Assembly: GCA_946885645.1 (NCBI GenBank)
Contig: CAMPGU010000108.1
Span: forward strand, 1 to 12,521
DNA from: an uncultured Haloferula sp.
GTDB taxonomy: Bacteria; Verrucomicrobiota; Verrucomicrobiae; Verrucomicrobiales; Akkermansiaceae
Direction: 5' to 3'
DNA: 12,521 nt
Positions 7,166 to 12,521 of the stretch are shown here, one piece after another; the first letter of the stretch is position 1, and the number at the start of each line of letters is the position of its first letter. A program made the translations under genes and the position numbers. Under the pieces are notes generated by a model that searched no databases, was not told where the DNA came from, and saw only the letters and a program-made list of their open reading frames with translations.

Positions 7166-8419
7166 ATGATTGGCGTTAGTCTCTTCCGGCGACCCAACCG
7201 AAAAACGGGTGCCCTCCTTCCTGGTTACTACTGCTCGTTCCGCATCCCCGATTGCGATGGTCGCTTGAGACAGGTCCAACGCCAAACGGGGAAGACGACC
7301 AAGCGTGAGGCCGAGGAGTTCTCGGCGAAGCTCCGCGCCTCGCTTCTCAAGAAAGCCGGTGCCGGCGAAGAGAAGAGCGCCCGCGTCTATGGCGCTCTCC
7401 AAGAAGCGGCCGAGCTGGCGATCCGCGGCGAGCTGACCACCGATCTGGGCCGCCAATTCCTTTCTACGTTCTCGGAGATTGCTTCCGGAACTGCCTTGCG
7501 CAGCTACTCGATTGGCGAGTGGCTCGATTTCTGGCTCGGCAACAAGAAGGTCGCGGCGAAGCCTGGAACGGTGGCTCGCTACAATAACGCCGTCGCCCGC
7601 TTCAAAACTCACCTCGGTCCTCAGGTTGCCGACCGGCTGGAAACCTTGAATTCGAGCGATCTTCAGAAGTTCCGCGACAAGCTCCACGGAGAAGGCCGGA
7701 GCGCGAAGACCAGCAACGGCTACCTCAAGGACATCCGGTCTTGCATGACCCTTGCGGTGAAGGAGGGGCTTCTTCCTCGAAATCCTGCCAGCAACGTCGC
7801 CAAGCTCTCGGAGGACGACAGCGTCACCAGGGAACCCTTCACGCCTGACGAGGTCGGCATGCTGCTTGCGGCGGCCCCTTCATCGGACTGGAAGGGGATG
7901 ATCCTCCTTGGCGCGTTCGGGGGCCTCAGGATCGGGGATGCCGCCACCCTGAAAGCCGGCAACGTCGATTTCGCGAAAGGGTGCCTCATCTACATGCCGC
8001 AAAAGACCTCGCGGAAAAGGAAGGTCGTGATGGTTCCGCTCCACCCGATGCTGGAGTCGTTTCTGCTCGATCATCCCCTCTCCGACGATCCTTCCGCGCC
8101 GTTGTTTCCCACCCTTTGCCGTCGCACTCCTGGAGGTCGCAATGGTCTGTCGCTCACCTTCGGCCGGTTGATGGAATCCGCCGGGCTCGCACGCGATGCC
8201 GTCAAGCAGTCGAACGACGGGGCCGGCCGGACCCAGTATTCGCGAAGCTTCCACTCCCTCCGTCACAGCTTCAACAGTTGGATGGCGAACGCCGACGTGA
8301 ACCAGGAGGTCCGCATGCGGCTGACCGGACACAGCACGAAGGAGGTCAACGATTCCTACACGCACGCGGACTTCGCCTCGCTCAAAAGCGCCATTGATCT
8401 GCTCCCAAATATCGGCTGA
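7166..8419 (+). CDS. Tyrosine recombinase (integrase)
   Basis: This 417-aa site-specific recombinase has all the catalytic residues in order: R255 in GGLRIGDAATL, K280 in PQKTSRKRKVVMVPL, H363 and R366 in FHSLRHSF, H389 in LTGHSTKEV, and nucleophile Y398 in NDSYTHAD. The N-terminal segment (FRIPDCDGRLRQVQRQTGKT) looks like an arm-type DNA-binding region. SIGEWLDFWLGNKKVAAKPGT and the following residues are the core-binding SAM-like domain. I chose the ATG at 7166 over the TTG at 7124, which adds 14 residues of no family character. It should catalyse integration and excision of the element at the candidate tRNA site just upstream. It looks functional, which contrasts with the decayed genes at the far right. 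Its stop lies 18 bp before the IS66 left end, so the insertion spared the gene. Confidence 0.93.
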   Translation: MIGVSLFRRPNRKTGALLPGYYCSFRIPDCDGRLRQVQRQTGKTTKREAEEFSAKLRASLLKKAGAGEEKSARVYGALQEAAELAIRGELTTDLGRQFLSTFSEIASGTALRSYSIGEWLDFWLGNKKVAAKPGTVARYNNAVARFKTHLGPQVADRLETLNSSDLQKFRDKLHGEGRSAKTSNGYLKDIRSCMTLAVKEGLLPRNPASNVAKLSEDDSVTREPFTPDEVGMLLAAAPSSDWKGMILLGAFGGLRIGDAATLKAGNVDFAKGCLIYMPQKTSRKRKVVMVPLHPMLESFLLDHPLSDDPSAPLFPTLCRRTPGGRNGLSLTFGRLMESAGLARDAVKQSNDGAGRTQYSRSFHSLRHSFNSWMANADVNQEVRMRLTGHSTKEVNDSYTHADFASLKSAIDLLPNIG

Positions 8420-8437
8420 CGTGACCTCGCTTTTTCG

Positions 8438-8459
8438 GTAAGCGCTCCGCCGGGCACCC
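8438..8459 (+). repeat. IS66 left terminal inverted repeat
   Basis: This 22-bp end starts GTAAGCGCTCCGCCGGGC and is identical, in inverse orientation, to 10818-10839. It lies 18 bp downstream of the tnpC stop codon and 18 bp downstream of the integrase stop. Confidence 0.92.
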
Positions 8460-8476
8460 GTTGACGGCCCGCCGCG

Positions 8477-9991
8477 TTATCCCGCGATTTGCTGCGGGGC
8501 CACGGCTTGGCTCCCAGGCTTCCAGTTGGTCGGCAGCAAGGCGTCGAGGTCGCCGGACTTCATCCCGGGCAGCCGCTCCAACACGTCCTTAAGGTAGGCG
8601 TATGGCTCGTGGCCATGCCGCTTGGCGCTCTCGATGATGCTGTAGATCACCGCGCTTCGTTCGCCGGTGTCCTCCCCGCCGACGAAGAGCCAATTTTTCT
8701 TGCCGACCGCAGTTGGTCGGATTGCGTTTTCGATCGGGTTGTTGTCGATCTCCACTTCATCGTGCCGAAGGAAGACCTCCAGCTTGGGCCAGAGGTCGAG
8801 TGTGTAATCGATGGCACGACCGAGCGGGCTCTTCGGCAGCACGGAGGCATGACCGCGCAGTCGCACGAGATCGTGCCGGAGGGCGTCAAGAATCGGAGCG
8901 CCGTGGCGCTGACGGACGGCGGCACGTTCCATCTGCCCGGCTCGGGATTGCCGCATGTCCTTCTCGATGGTGTAGAGACCCGCGATGGCTTTCAGCGGTC
9001 CGCCGGCAAGCGTCTGGCCGGTCTGGAGTGCTTCGTAAAACTTTCGCCGCGCGTGCGCCCAGCAGGCGGCAAGCGTAATGCCGGGGTGTCTCGCCGCATG
9101 CGTGCCGTAGGCGGAGTAACCGTCGCATTGAAGGATGCCGCGGAAGCCGCCGAGCAGATCCTTCAGGCAGGCGCTGCCCCGGCTGGCGTGCCATTGATAG
9201 AGGACATCGCCACCGGGACGATGCAGGGCCCAGAGGTAGCCTTGGCCGGCCTTGCCGGTGCCGGGAGCCAGGTATTTGACCGGCGTCTCGTCAGCCTGCA
9301 GATAGCCGCCTTGCAACAAGCCACTGTGGATGCGCTGGTAGAGCGGCTTGAGCCAGAAGGCGGCCAGTTCGGCCCAGCGGCACATCGTGTTGCGGCCGAT
9401 CTCCACGCCGTGGCGTGTGGCGAGGATCTTCTCCTGCCGGTAAAACGGAAGGTGATCGCAGTATTTGGATACCAACAGGTGCGCGATGAGTCCCGGTGCC
9501 GCTGTCAATCCGTCCTGGAGCCGCGGCGGTAGCTTCGCGGTCACCGGGGCCGCGTCGCGGTCGGCGATCTTCACGAAGACCGGCCGGACCAGCCGCCGGA
9601 TGAAGACCTTGCCGGGCTGGTAGTCGAGGCTGTCGCTCTTCTCCTCGCCGATCCGCCGCCAAGCATGCGGGCAGGCCTTGACCGGCTCCGGCAGGAGCAC
9701 TTCCTCCACGACTGGCAGATGATCGGGGATGCGTTCGCGCCGGAGCTTGCGCTCAGTCCGTGCGGCGCTTGATGCGCAGGCCTCCTCCGGTGCGTCGCTT
9801 TGGGAAGAGGAGGCCGGGGTTTTTCCCGGCGGTTCGCCAGGCAGCAGTTCGAGCTGGGCGGGATCGAGCGTTTCGCTGCTCTTGCCGAAGAGCTTGCGCA
9901 GCACCAGGTCGAGCTTCTGGCGCAGCAGCTCGTTCTCGCGCTCAAGAAGCGCGATACGGTCGACAAGCTGCTGCTCCCGCTCCGGTGTCAT
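8477..9991 (-). CDS. tnpC: IS66 transposase TnpC (DDE)
   Basis: This full-length 504-aa transposase begins with a leucine-zipper-like coiled coil (RIALLERENELLRQKLDLVL, 12-31) and the LFGKSSE motif typical of IS66. The DDE triad is visible as D234 in LQADETPVKY, D290 in LQCDGYSAYG and E421 in DNNPIENAIRP. The C-terminal block AYLKDVLERLPG...LLPTNW (465-490) is the IS66 C-domain. In the zinc-finger region the usual paired cysteines are absent: only C107 in CPHAWRRIGEE remains, although the rest of the motif (LDYQPGKVFIRRLVRP) is preserved. TnpC carries out strand transfer, and IS66 transposition also needs TnpA and TnpB. The start at 9991 lies 48 bp after the tnpB stop. No frame break is seen. 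Confidence 0.95.
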   Translation of the reverse strand: MTPEREQQLVDRIALLERENELLRQKLDLVLRKLFGKSSETLDPAQLELLPGEPPGKTPASSSQSDAPEEACASSAARTERKLRRERIPDHLPVVEEVLLPEPVKACPHAWRRIGEEKSDSLDYQPGKVFIRRLVRPVFVKIADRDAAPVTAKLPPRLQDGLTAAPGLIAHLLVSKYCDHLPFYRQEKILATRHGVEIGRNTMCRWAELAAFWLKPLYQRIHSGLLQGGYLQADETPVKYLAPGTGKAGQGYLWALHRPGGDVLYQWHASRGSACLKDLLGGFRGILQCDGYSAYGTHAARHPGITLAACWAHARRKFYEALQTGQTLAGGPLKAIAGLYTIEKDMRQSRAGQMERAAVRQRHGAPILDALRHDLVRLRGHASVLPKSPLGRAIDYTLDLWPKLEVFLRHDEVEIDNNPIENAIRPTAVGKKNWLFVGGEDTGERSAVIYSIIESAKRHGHEPYAYLKDVLERLPGMKSGDLDALLPTNWKPGSQAVAPQQIAG

Positions 9992-10039
9992 TCCGATGGC
10001 ACCATCTACGATAAGTGCCGTAGCGGGATCAAGCCGGGA

Positions 10040-10393
10040 TCACTCGCGCTCGTACCACGGCCGCATTCTCGCGCCCTTCAGATCGATGCCATCGGTGAGC
10101 ATGGCCAGCGCCTCGGGAGCCAGCTTGAGCTTGCCGTCCTTTCCGTCGGACGGCTTCGGCCAGCAGAAGGTGCCCTTTTCGAGCCGCTTGGCGTGCACCC
10201 ACAGGCCGGTGCCGTCCCAGTGCAACAGCTTGATCAGGGTCCGTGTGCGGTTGGTGAAGGCGAAGACCGCACCGCCGCGCGGATCCTCGCCGAGTTGGCC
10301 GGCCACCAGCGCATGGAGGCTGTCGAATGACTTCCGCATGTCGCAGGGCTCCAGCGCCAGGAAGACCCGCAGGCTGCCGGAAAGGGTCAGCAT
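10040..10393 (-). CDS. tnpB: IS66 accessory protein TnpB
   Basis: This 117-aa protein begins MLTLSGSLRVFLALEPCDMR, followed by KSFDSLHALV, the hallmark start of IS66 Orf2 proteins. It continues with AFTNRTRTLIKLLHWDGTGL, WVHAKRLEKGTFCWP and the C-terminal DLKGARMRPWYERE; length and motifs match the family throughout. TnpB is required for efficient IS66 transposition but its biochemical role is poorly understood. The ATG at 10393 overlaps the tnpA stop (ATGCTGA), which suggests translational coupling. The same frame stays open upstream to 10783, but that part lies under tnpA and lacks family similarity. Confidence 0.94.
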   Translation of the reverse strand: MLTLSGSLRVFLALEPCDMRKSFDSLHALVAGQLGEDPRGGAVFAFTNRTRTLIKLLHWDGTGLWVHAKRLEKGTFCWPKPSDGKDGKLKLAPEALAMLTDGIDLKGARMRPWYERE

Positions 10394-10779
10394 GGGCGCA
10401 CCGGGGAAAGATGGCGCAGCAACTCCACGGCCCAAGCGAGCTGCTTGCGACAGGCGATATCGATGCGGGTGCCGTCGGCCAGCGTGATGCGCATGGGCTC
10501 TGGTGCAGCCGGTGGCTCCGCTATGGACGGCAAGTCCACGGTTACCTCCGCGAACCGGGGAAGAGCTGGTTGGCTGCCGCGGCGGCGCTTCTGCACCCAG
10601 GTGGCGAAAGTGGGATACTTCAAGCCGTGCTGGCGGCAGAATGCCATGGCGGACTGGCCGCTCCGTTCGAAAGCGTCCAGCAGCGCCTCGCGCTGGTCCG
10701 CCGCCACCAGCACCCGCCCCCTGGAGTCGGAACGGATCAAGCGGGCGGCCTCCTCGGCAGGATCTACGATAGAGGTCAT
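10387..10779 (-). CDS. tnpA: IS66 accessory protein TnpA
   Basis: This 130-aa protein has a helix-turn-helix region at about residues 28-66 (REALLDAFERSGQSAMAFCR, then QHGLKYPTFATWVQKRR), the form seen in IS66 Orf1 and IS3-type OrfA proteins. The C-terminal part (MRITLADGTRIDIACRKQLA) matches the conserved tail of IS66 TnpA. It is first in the three-gene operon and overlaps tnpB by 7 bp. Purine-rich stretches (GAGGTGAT, AGGTAGG) just before the ATG at 10779 could serve as ribosome-binding sites. It probably binds the element's ends. Confidence 0.9.
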   Translation of the reverse strand: MTSIVDPAEEAARLIRSDSRGRVLVAADQREALLDAFERSGQSAMAFCRQHGLKYPTFATWVQKRRRGSQPALPRFAEVTVDLPSIAEPPAAPEPMRITLADGTRIDIACRKQLAWAVELLRHLSPVRPC

Positions 10780-10817
10780 TCATGCCTACCTATCACCTCT
10801 CTCGTAGGTTCGGGAAG

Positions 10818-10839
10818 GGGTGCCCGGCGGAGCGCTTAC
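10818..10839 (-). repeat. IS66 right terminal inverted repeat
   Basis: This 22-bp repeat is the perfect inverse of 8438-8459. It marks the right end of the element and lies 38 bp upstream of the tnpA start, so the tnpA promoter must lie in or near it. Confidence 0.92.
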
Positions 10840-11150
10840 GCGCTTCGGGTGTGCCGTTCGTGCCGGTGGAGCGGGAGGACTCGCGCGGCCGTCTCCGGTT
10901 GCGTGCGTCAAGCGCTGTCCTCGTCACGCCCGGCGGAGCGCTTACGGCGGGGTGGCAACAGATGGAACAAGTGGAAACACATGGCAACGGGGCGGCATCC
11001 GCCGGTGGGTCGGATACTTGAACCCTGACGAATTCGCGACCCGCCGAGCGGAGGGTCGACAAGCACCGATGGAAGCTCCAAACCTTGAATCAAGCCACCC
11101 GGACTAACACATCGCCCGGCTCCACTTCGCGGGCTCTGATCACCAACACC
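10840..11150. other. Gene-free stretch right of the IS66, with an orphan IS66 end
   Basis: These 311 bp hold no supported gene. They contain the third IS66-like end (10928-10945), then GC-rich sequence giving way to more ordinary composition before the 190-aa gene. A TTG at 11085 opens a frame into that gene, but the added residues (MNQATRTNTSPGSTSRALIT) have no visible structure. I see no promoter or terminator I would defend. Confidence 0.5.
10928..10945 (-). repeat. Orphan third copy of the IS66 terminal sequence
   Basis: On the minus strand from 10945, GTAAGCGCTCCGCCGGGC matches the first 18 bases of both IS66 ends, in the same orientation as the right end at 10839. The sequence inside it (GTGACGAGGAC...) differs from the inner sequence of either true end. 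It could be the relic of a second, related IS66 insertion, or the product of recombination between IS copies. Confidence 0.75.
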
Positions 11151-11723
11151 ATGAGCAGCCTCTTTTGCACTATGGTTGAGAAAGCGATGGGCGGCCTCGC
11201 CTTGAAACACGGTTTTCAAGTGACTGAGCGGGGCCGCAGCTTGATCGCCTTCGAAACTACCAAGGTCGAAATGGCGCTGTCTTACGATGACCAGCGATCA
11301 TTTGAAGCTGGCCTTGGACTGAGCCTGAAAATCGACCCACCAGCGCAGCCATCCTACTCCTTTGATGAGCTGCTTCGCGCTTTAAATGTGCCAGCAAACG
11401 AGTGGCCAACAGGTTATGCGGCAAGAGATGTTCAAGCTGCCGAAACGATCGTCAAAAAGATGGCTGGCATCTTGGAACGTCACGCAGCGCTGCTGCTTAA
11501 TGCCGATCCAGACGCTTGGGTGAAGCTTGGTGAGCAAAGGCGTTCTGACTGCATTGCATACGCAGCGACGACGAAAATGGCTCATGCAAAACGGGCGGCG
11601 GATGAAGCGTGGGTAGCGAAGGATTATCAAAAGGTCGTCGCCGCCTTGGAAGCCGTTGCGTCGGAACTTGGAAAAGCCGACGCTGCCAAGCTGGCCTATG
11701 CAAAGCGAGCAGTCTCACCATAG
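11151..11723 (+). CDS. Hypothetical protein, two-part, TPR-like C-terminus
   Basis: I do not recognise this 190-aa protein. From the ATG at 11151 (MSSLFCTMVEKAMGGLALKH), residues 1-65 look like an alpha/beta domain (GFQVTERGRSLIAFETTKVE, then MALSYDDQRSFEAGLGLSLK). The middle part is helical (SYSFDELLRALNV, AAETIVKKMAGILERHAALL). The C-terminal 55 residues, rich in Ala and Lys, resemble a TPR-like helical hairpin (KRAADEAWVAKDYQKVVAAL, then ADAAKLAYAKRA). No signal peptide or membrane segment is seen, so it is probably cytoplasmic. Composition is less GC-rich than the catabolic half, in line with acquired cargo. A SUKH-like immunity remnant follows 48 bp downstream, so an immunity-type role is conceivable, but no motif supports it. 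An upstream TTG at 11085 is a poorer start. Confidence 0.75.
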   Translation: MSSLFCTMVEKAMGGLALKHGFQVTERGRSLIAFETTKVEMALSYDDQRSFEAGLGLSLKIDPPAQPSYSFDELLRALNVPANEWPTGYAARDVQAAETIVKKMAGILERHAALLLNADPDAWVKLGEQRRSDCIAYAATTKMAHAKRAADEAWVAKDYQKVVAALEAVASELGKADAAKLAYAKRAVSP

Positions 11724-11771
11724 GGGACCATCCCTCTTGCCGCTCCGCGACCGTCGCTGATGCGGTGGTAG

Positions 11772-11909
11772 ATTTCCACTGACCACTCTGGTAATCCTGT
11801 TTATCTGAAGCCGAACGGAGAGATTTGGATTACGAACCATGATTTCGGAGGCGGCTCAAAGATCGCGGATGACTTCGAGGACTATTTGTTGAACAAGTGC
11901 CTGAGCTGA
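11772..11909 (+). pseudogene. C-terminal remnant of a SUKH (SMI1/KNR4)-like protein
   Basis: The frame after a stop at 11769-11771 reads ISTDHSGNPVYL, then KPNGEIWITNHDFGGG, then SKIADDFEDYLLNKCLS, ending with TGA at 11907-11909. This is the usual C-terminal pattern of SMI1/KNR4 (SUKH) proteins: a GNP/GNY strand, a tryptophan- or tyrosine-containing strand with NHD or DHE, and a final IADSFEEFL helix. SUKH proteins are frequent immunity proteins for contact-dependent and other polymorphic toxins. No start codon or N-terminal two-thirds precedes it; the frame is closed upstream. The 48 bp between the previous gene and this frame may contain the recombination junction. I infer a 5'-truncated pseudogene; a profile search is needed to confirm the family. 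Confidence 0.55.
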
Positions 11910-11942
11910 TGCCGAAAAGGGGGAGGGAATAGCGGCATCTTG

Positions 11943-11993
11943 CCACCAATTACACCGGTGGATAGAAGTATACCGGCGGTGGTCATACCCACC
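11943..11993. other. Cluster of complementary hairpin arms between two remnants
   Basis: CCACC (11943) can pair with GGTGG (11955-11959 or 11978-11982), and the latter GGTGG can pair with CCACC at 11989. A self-complementary CCGG occurs at 11954 and 11973. The arms allow mutually exclusive stems in the gap before the small gene at 12058. No T-run follows, so a simple terminator is not supported. Function unknown. Confidence 0.3.
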
Positions 11994-12057
11994 AACTCGC
12001 TCCCCCAACTCAGCACTCCACAAATACTCCTGTTTTCACCTTACCCCCGCTAACCCG

Positions 12058-12353
12058 ATGAAAGCTGATGCAATCATAGCAATCGAGCTGCTTCCAACAG
12101 CTAAAGGCGGACGTGCTGGACCCACGCCACCCGACAAATTCGGCTGTCCTCTCGAAATTGCGGGTCGATTCTACGACTGTCGATTGGATCTCACTTCGTC
12201 TGGACCGTTGAGTCCGGGTCAATCTGCCGTCGTGCCTGTTGCATTTTTGTGTCCTGAGGACGTTGTCCCGCTTTGACTCAGGGAACCGTGTTCAATCTTT
12301 GGGAAGGCCGAACCATTGGAGCTGGCCGTGTCATCTCGATTTCGTCCGCGTGA
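12058..12353 (+). pseudogene. EF-Tu C-terminal-domain-like small protein, frameshifted
   Basis: The first frame begins MKADAIIAIELLPTAKGGRA and stops after VVPL with TGA at 12274. Reading on one base back (-1), the downstream sequence gives LTQGTVFNLWEGRTIGAGRV, then ISISSA, ending at TGA 12351-12353. Together they form one protein of about 98 aa, resembling stand-alone versions of the EF-Tu C-terminal beta-barrel. The GGR...P block, the PLSPGQSAVVPVAFLCPE block and the ending WEGRTIGAGRVISI parallel EF-Tu's PGD..., ELIHP and EGGRTVGAGVV. A single lost T in CTTTTGACT would produce the observed CTTTGACT. A sequencing error or programmed frameshift cannot be excluded. The function of such stand-alone domains is not established, and no GTPase domain is present. 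Homology 0.6; frameshift reading 0.7. Confidence 0.6.
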
Positions 12354-12521
12354 GAAGTCTCTCTGTATTGCTCCTGCTGTTCATCGCGATATTTGTCGGA
12401 TTTATCAACCCGACTTGCGGAGCTGTAGCCGAATTTGCCCCCTGCGCTCTTGCCGCAAATAATGCAGCGCCCGCGTTCAAGACGTGGAAGCTTACAGTTC
12501 CAAGGAATTGGAGTCACTCCC
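12350..12521 (+). CDS. Possible signal-peptide protein, start only
   Basis: A GTG at 12350 overlaps the preceding gene's restored stop as GTGA and opens a frame that stays open to the window end (57 codons). It begins MRSLSVLLLLFIAIFVGFIN, then PTCGAVAEFAPCALAA: a short basic N-terminus and a strongly hydrophobic stretch of about 15 residues, then small residues that could be cleaved (near AVA). This looks like a signal peptide or a first membrane anchor. The four-base overlap suggests translational coupling with the broken upstream gene. No domain is identifiable. A minus-strand frame (12517-12278) also covers the region and is the main alternative. Confidence 0.4.
   Translation, partial: MRSLSVLLLLFIAIFVGFINPTCGAVAEFAPCALAANNAAPAFKTWKLTVPRNWSHS

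Larger units (their letters stand above)
8438..10839. mobile_element. IS66-family insertion sequence, complete
   Basis: The 2402-bp element is bounded by perfect 22-bp inverted repeats (8438-8459 and 10818-10839) that begin GTAAGCGCTCCGCCGGGC, the usual IS66-type GTAAG tip. It contains tnpA, tnpB and tnpC in order on the minus strand, all open. IS66 elements normally duplicate 8 bp of target, but the flanks here are CTTTTTCG on the left and GCGCTTCG on the right, which do not match. A flanking deletion or recombination after insertion is likely. Confidence 0.93.

Noticed and set aside
10394..10783. Extension of tnpB to a 247-aa protein starting at 10783.
   Set aside because: The extension lies under tnpA in another frame and lacks IS66 similarity; family proteins start at MLTLSG.
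10946..12057. Integron cassette array (small same-strand genes with hairpins, CTAAC-like sequences at 11104 and 12050).
   Set aside because: No RYYYAAC/GTTRRRY pair framing an attC fold could be found, and the integrase at 7166 has a tRNA-type setting rather than an integron one.
12268..12277. CTT-TGA-C, identical to the core of the RF2 programmed +1 frameshift site.
   Set aside because: A +1 shift gives a peptide unlike the family; the conserved continuation is in the -1 frame, so the match is coincidental.
12278..12517. A 79-codon minus-strand frame with a CIICGK cysteine pair.
   Set aside because: It runs through the conserved downstream half of the EF-Tu-like gene and lacks a second cysteine pair; the plus-strand reading is better supported.
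1..12521. CRISPR array or rRNA genes.
   Set aside because: No regularly spaced direct repeats with unique spacers and no rRNA-like sequence were seen.

Overview
The window is GC-rich bacterial DNA in two unlike halves. Bases 1 to about 6740 are a compact sugar-acid catabolic locus. The rest looks like the left part of an integrative element entered through a tRNA gene. A Verrucomicrobiota-like host (for example a Luteolibacter relative) is my inference. It rests on a Tat-exported Gfo/Idh/MocA oxidoreductase, GPH-type sugar transporters, and the lack of Shine-Dalgarno sequences before the catabolic genes. Planctomycetota or another PVC lineage is not excluded.

Catabolic half. A GPH/MFS transporter (minus strand, cut by the window start) diverges from a Tat-signal Gfo/Idh/MocA oxidoreductase. 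Facing the oxidoreductase, and overlapping its 3' end by 47 bp, is a two-gene minus-strand operon. Its first gene encodes a FAH-superfamily protein with the metal and lysine spacing of 2-keto-3-deoxy-aldonate dehydratases. Its second encodes a YjhG/YagF-type D-xylonate dehydratase. A second GPH/MFS transporter diverges from that operon. The likely scheme is uptake of a pentose, pentonate or oligosaccharide, dehydration of the aldonate to a 2-keto-3-deoxy acid, and a second dehydration to 2-oxoglutarate semialdehyde (Weimberg-type). No aldolase is in the window. A near-perfect palindrome between the first divergent pair and a related half-site before the FAH gene share the 9-mer AATTAAACG, which suggests one LacI-type regulator.

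Element half. After the second transporter comes a 425-bp gene-free stretch. It holds what looks like an integrase N-terminal remnant, a tRNA T-arm/acceptor 3' fragment (candidate attL), and short direct repeats. A complete tyrosine recombinase follows, reading inward. Just 18 bp after its stop lies a complete IS66-family element (tnpA, tnpB, tnpC; 8438-10839) with 22-bp perfect terminal repeats. A third copy of the same terminal sequence lies 106 bp beyond its right end, and no target duplication is visible.

The right end (about 11000-12521) has lower GC and holds small same-strand accessory genes: an unrecognised 190-aa protein, the C-terminal remnant of a SUKH (SMI1/KNR4)-like immunity protein, a small EF-Tu C-terminal-domain-like gene broken by a one-base frameshift, and the start of a possible signal-peptide protein. 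This looks like decaying accessory cargo. I see no complete, demonstrably new system. The best leads are the shared-operator sugar-acid locus, the layered attachment region, and the immunity-like remnants.
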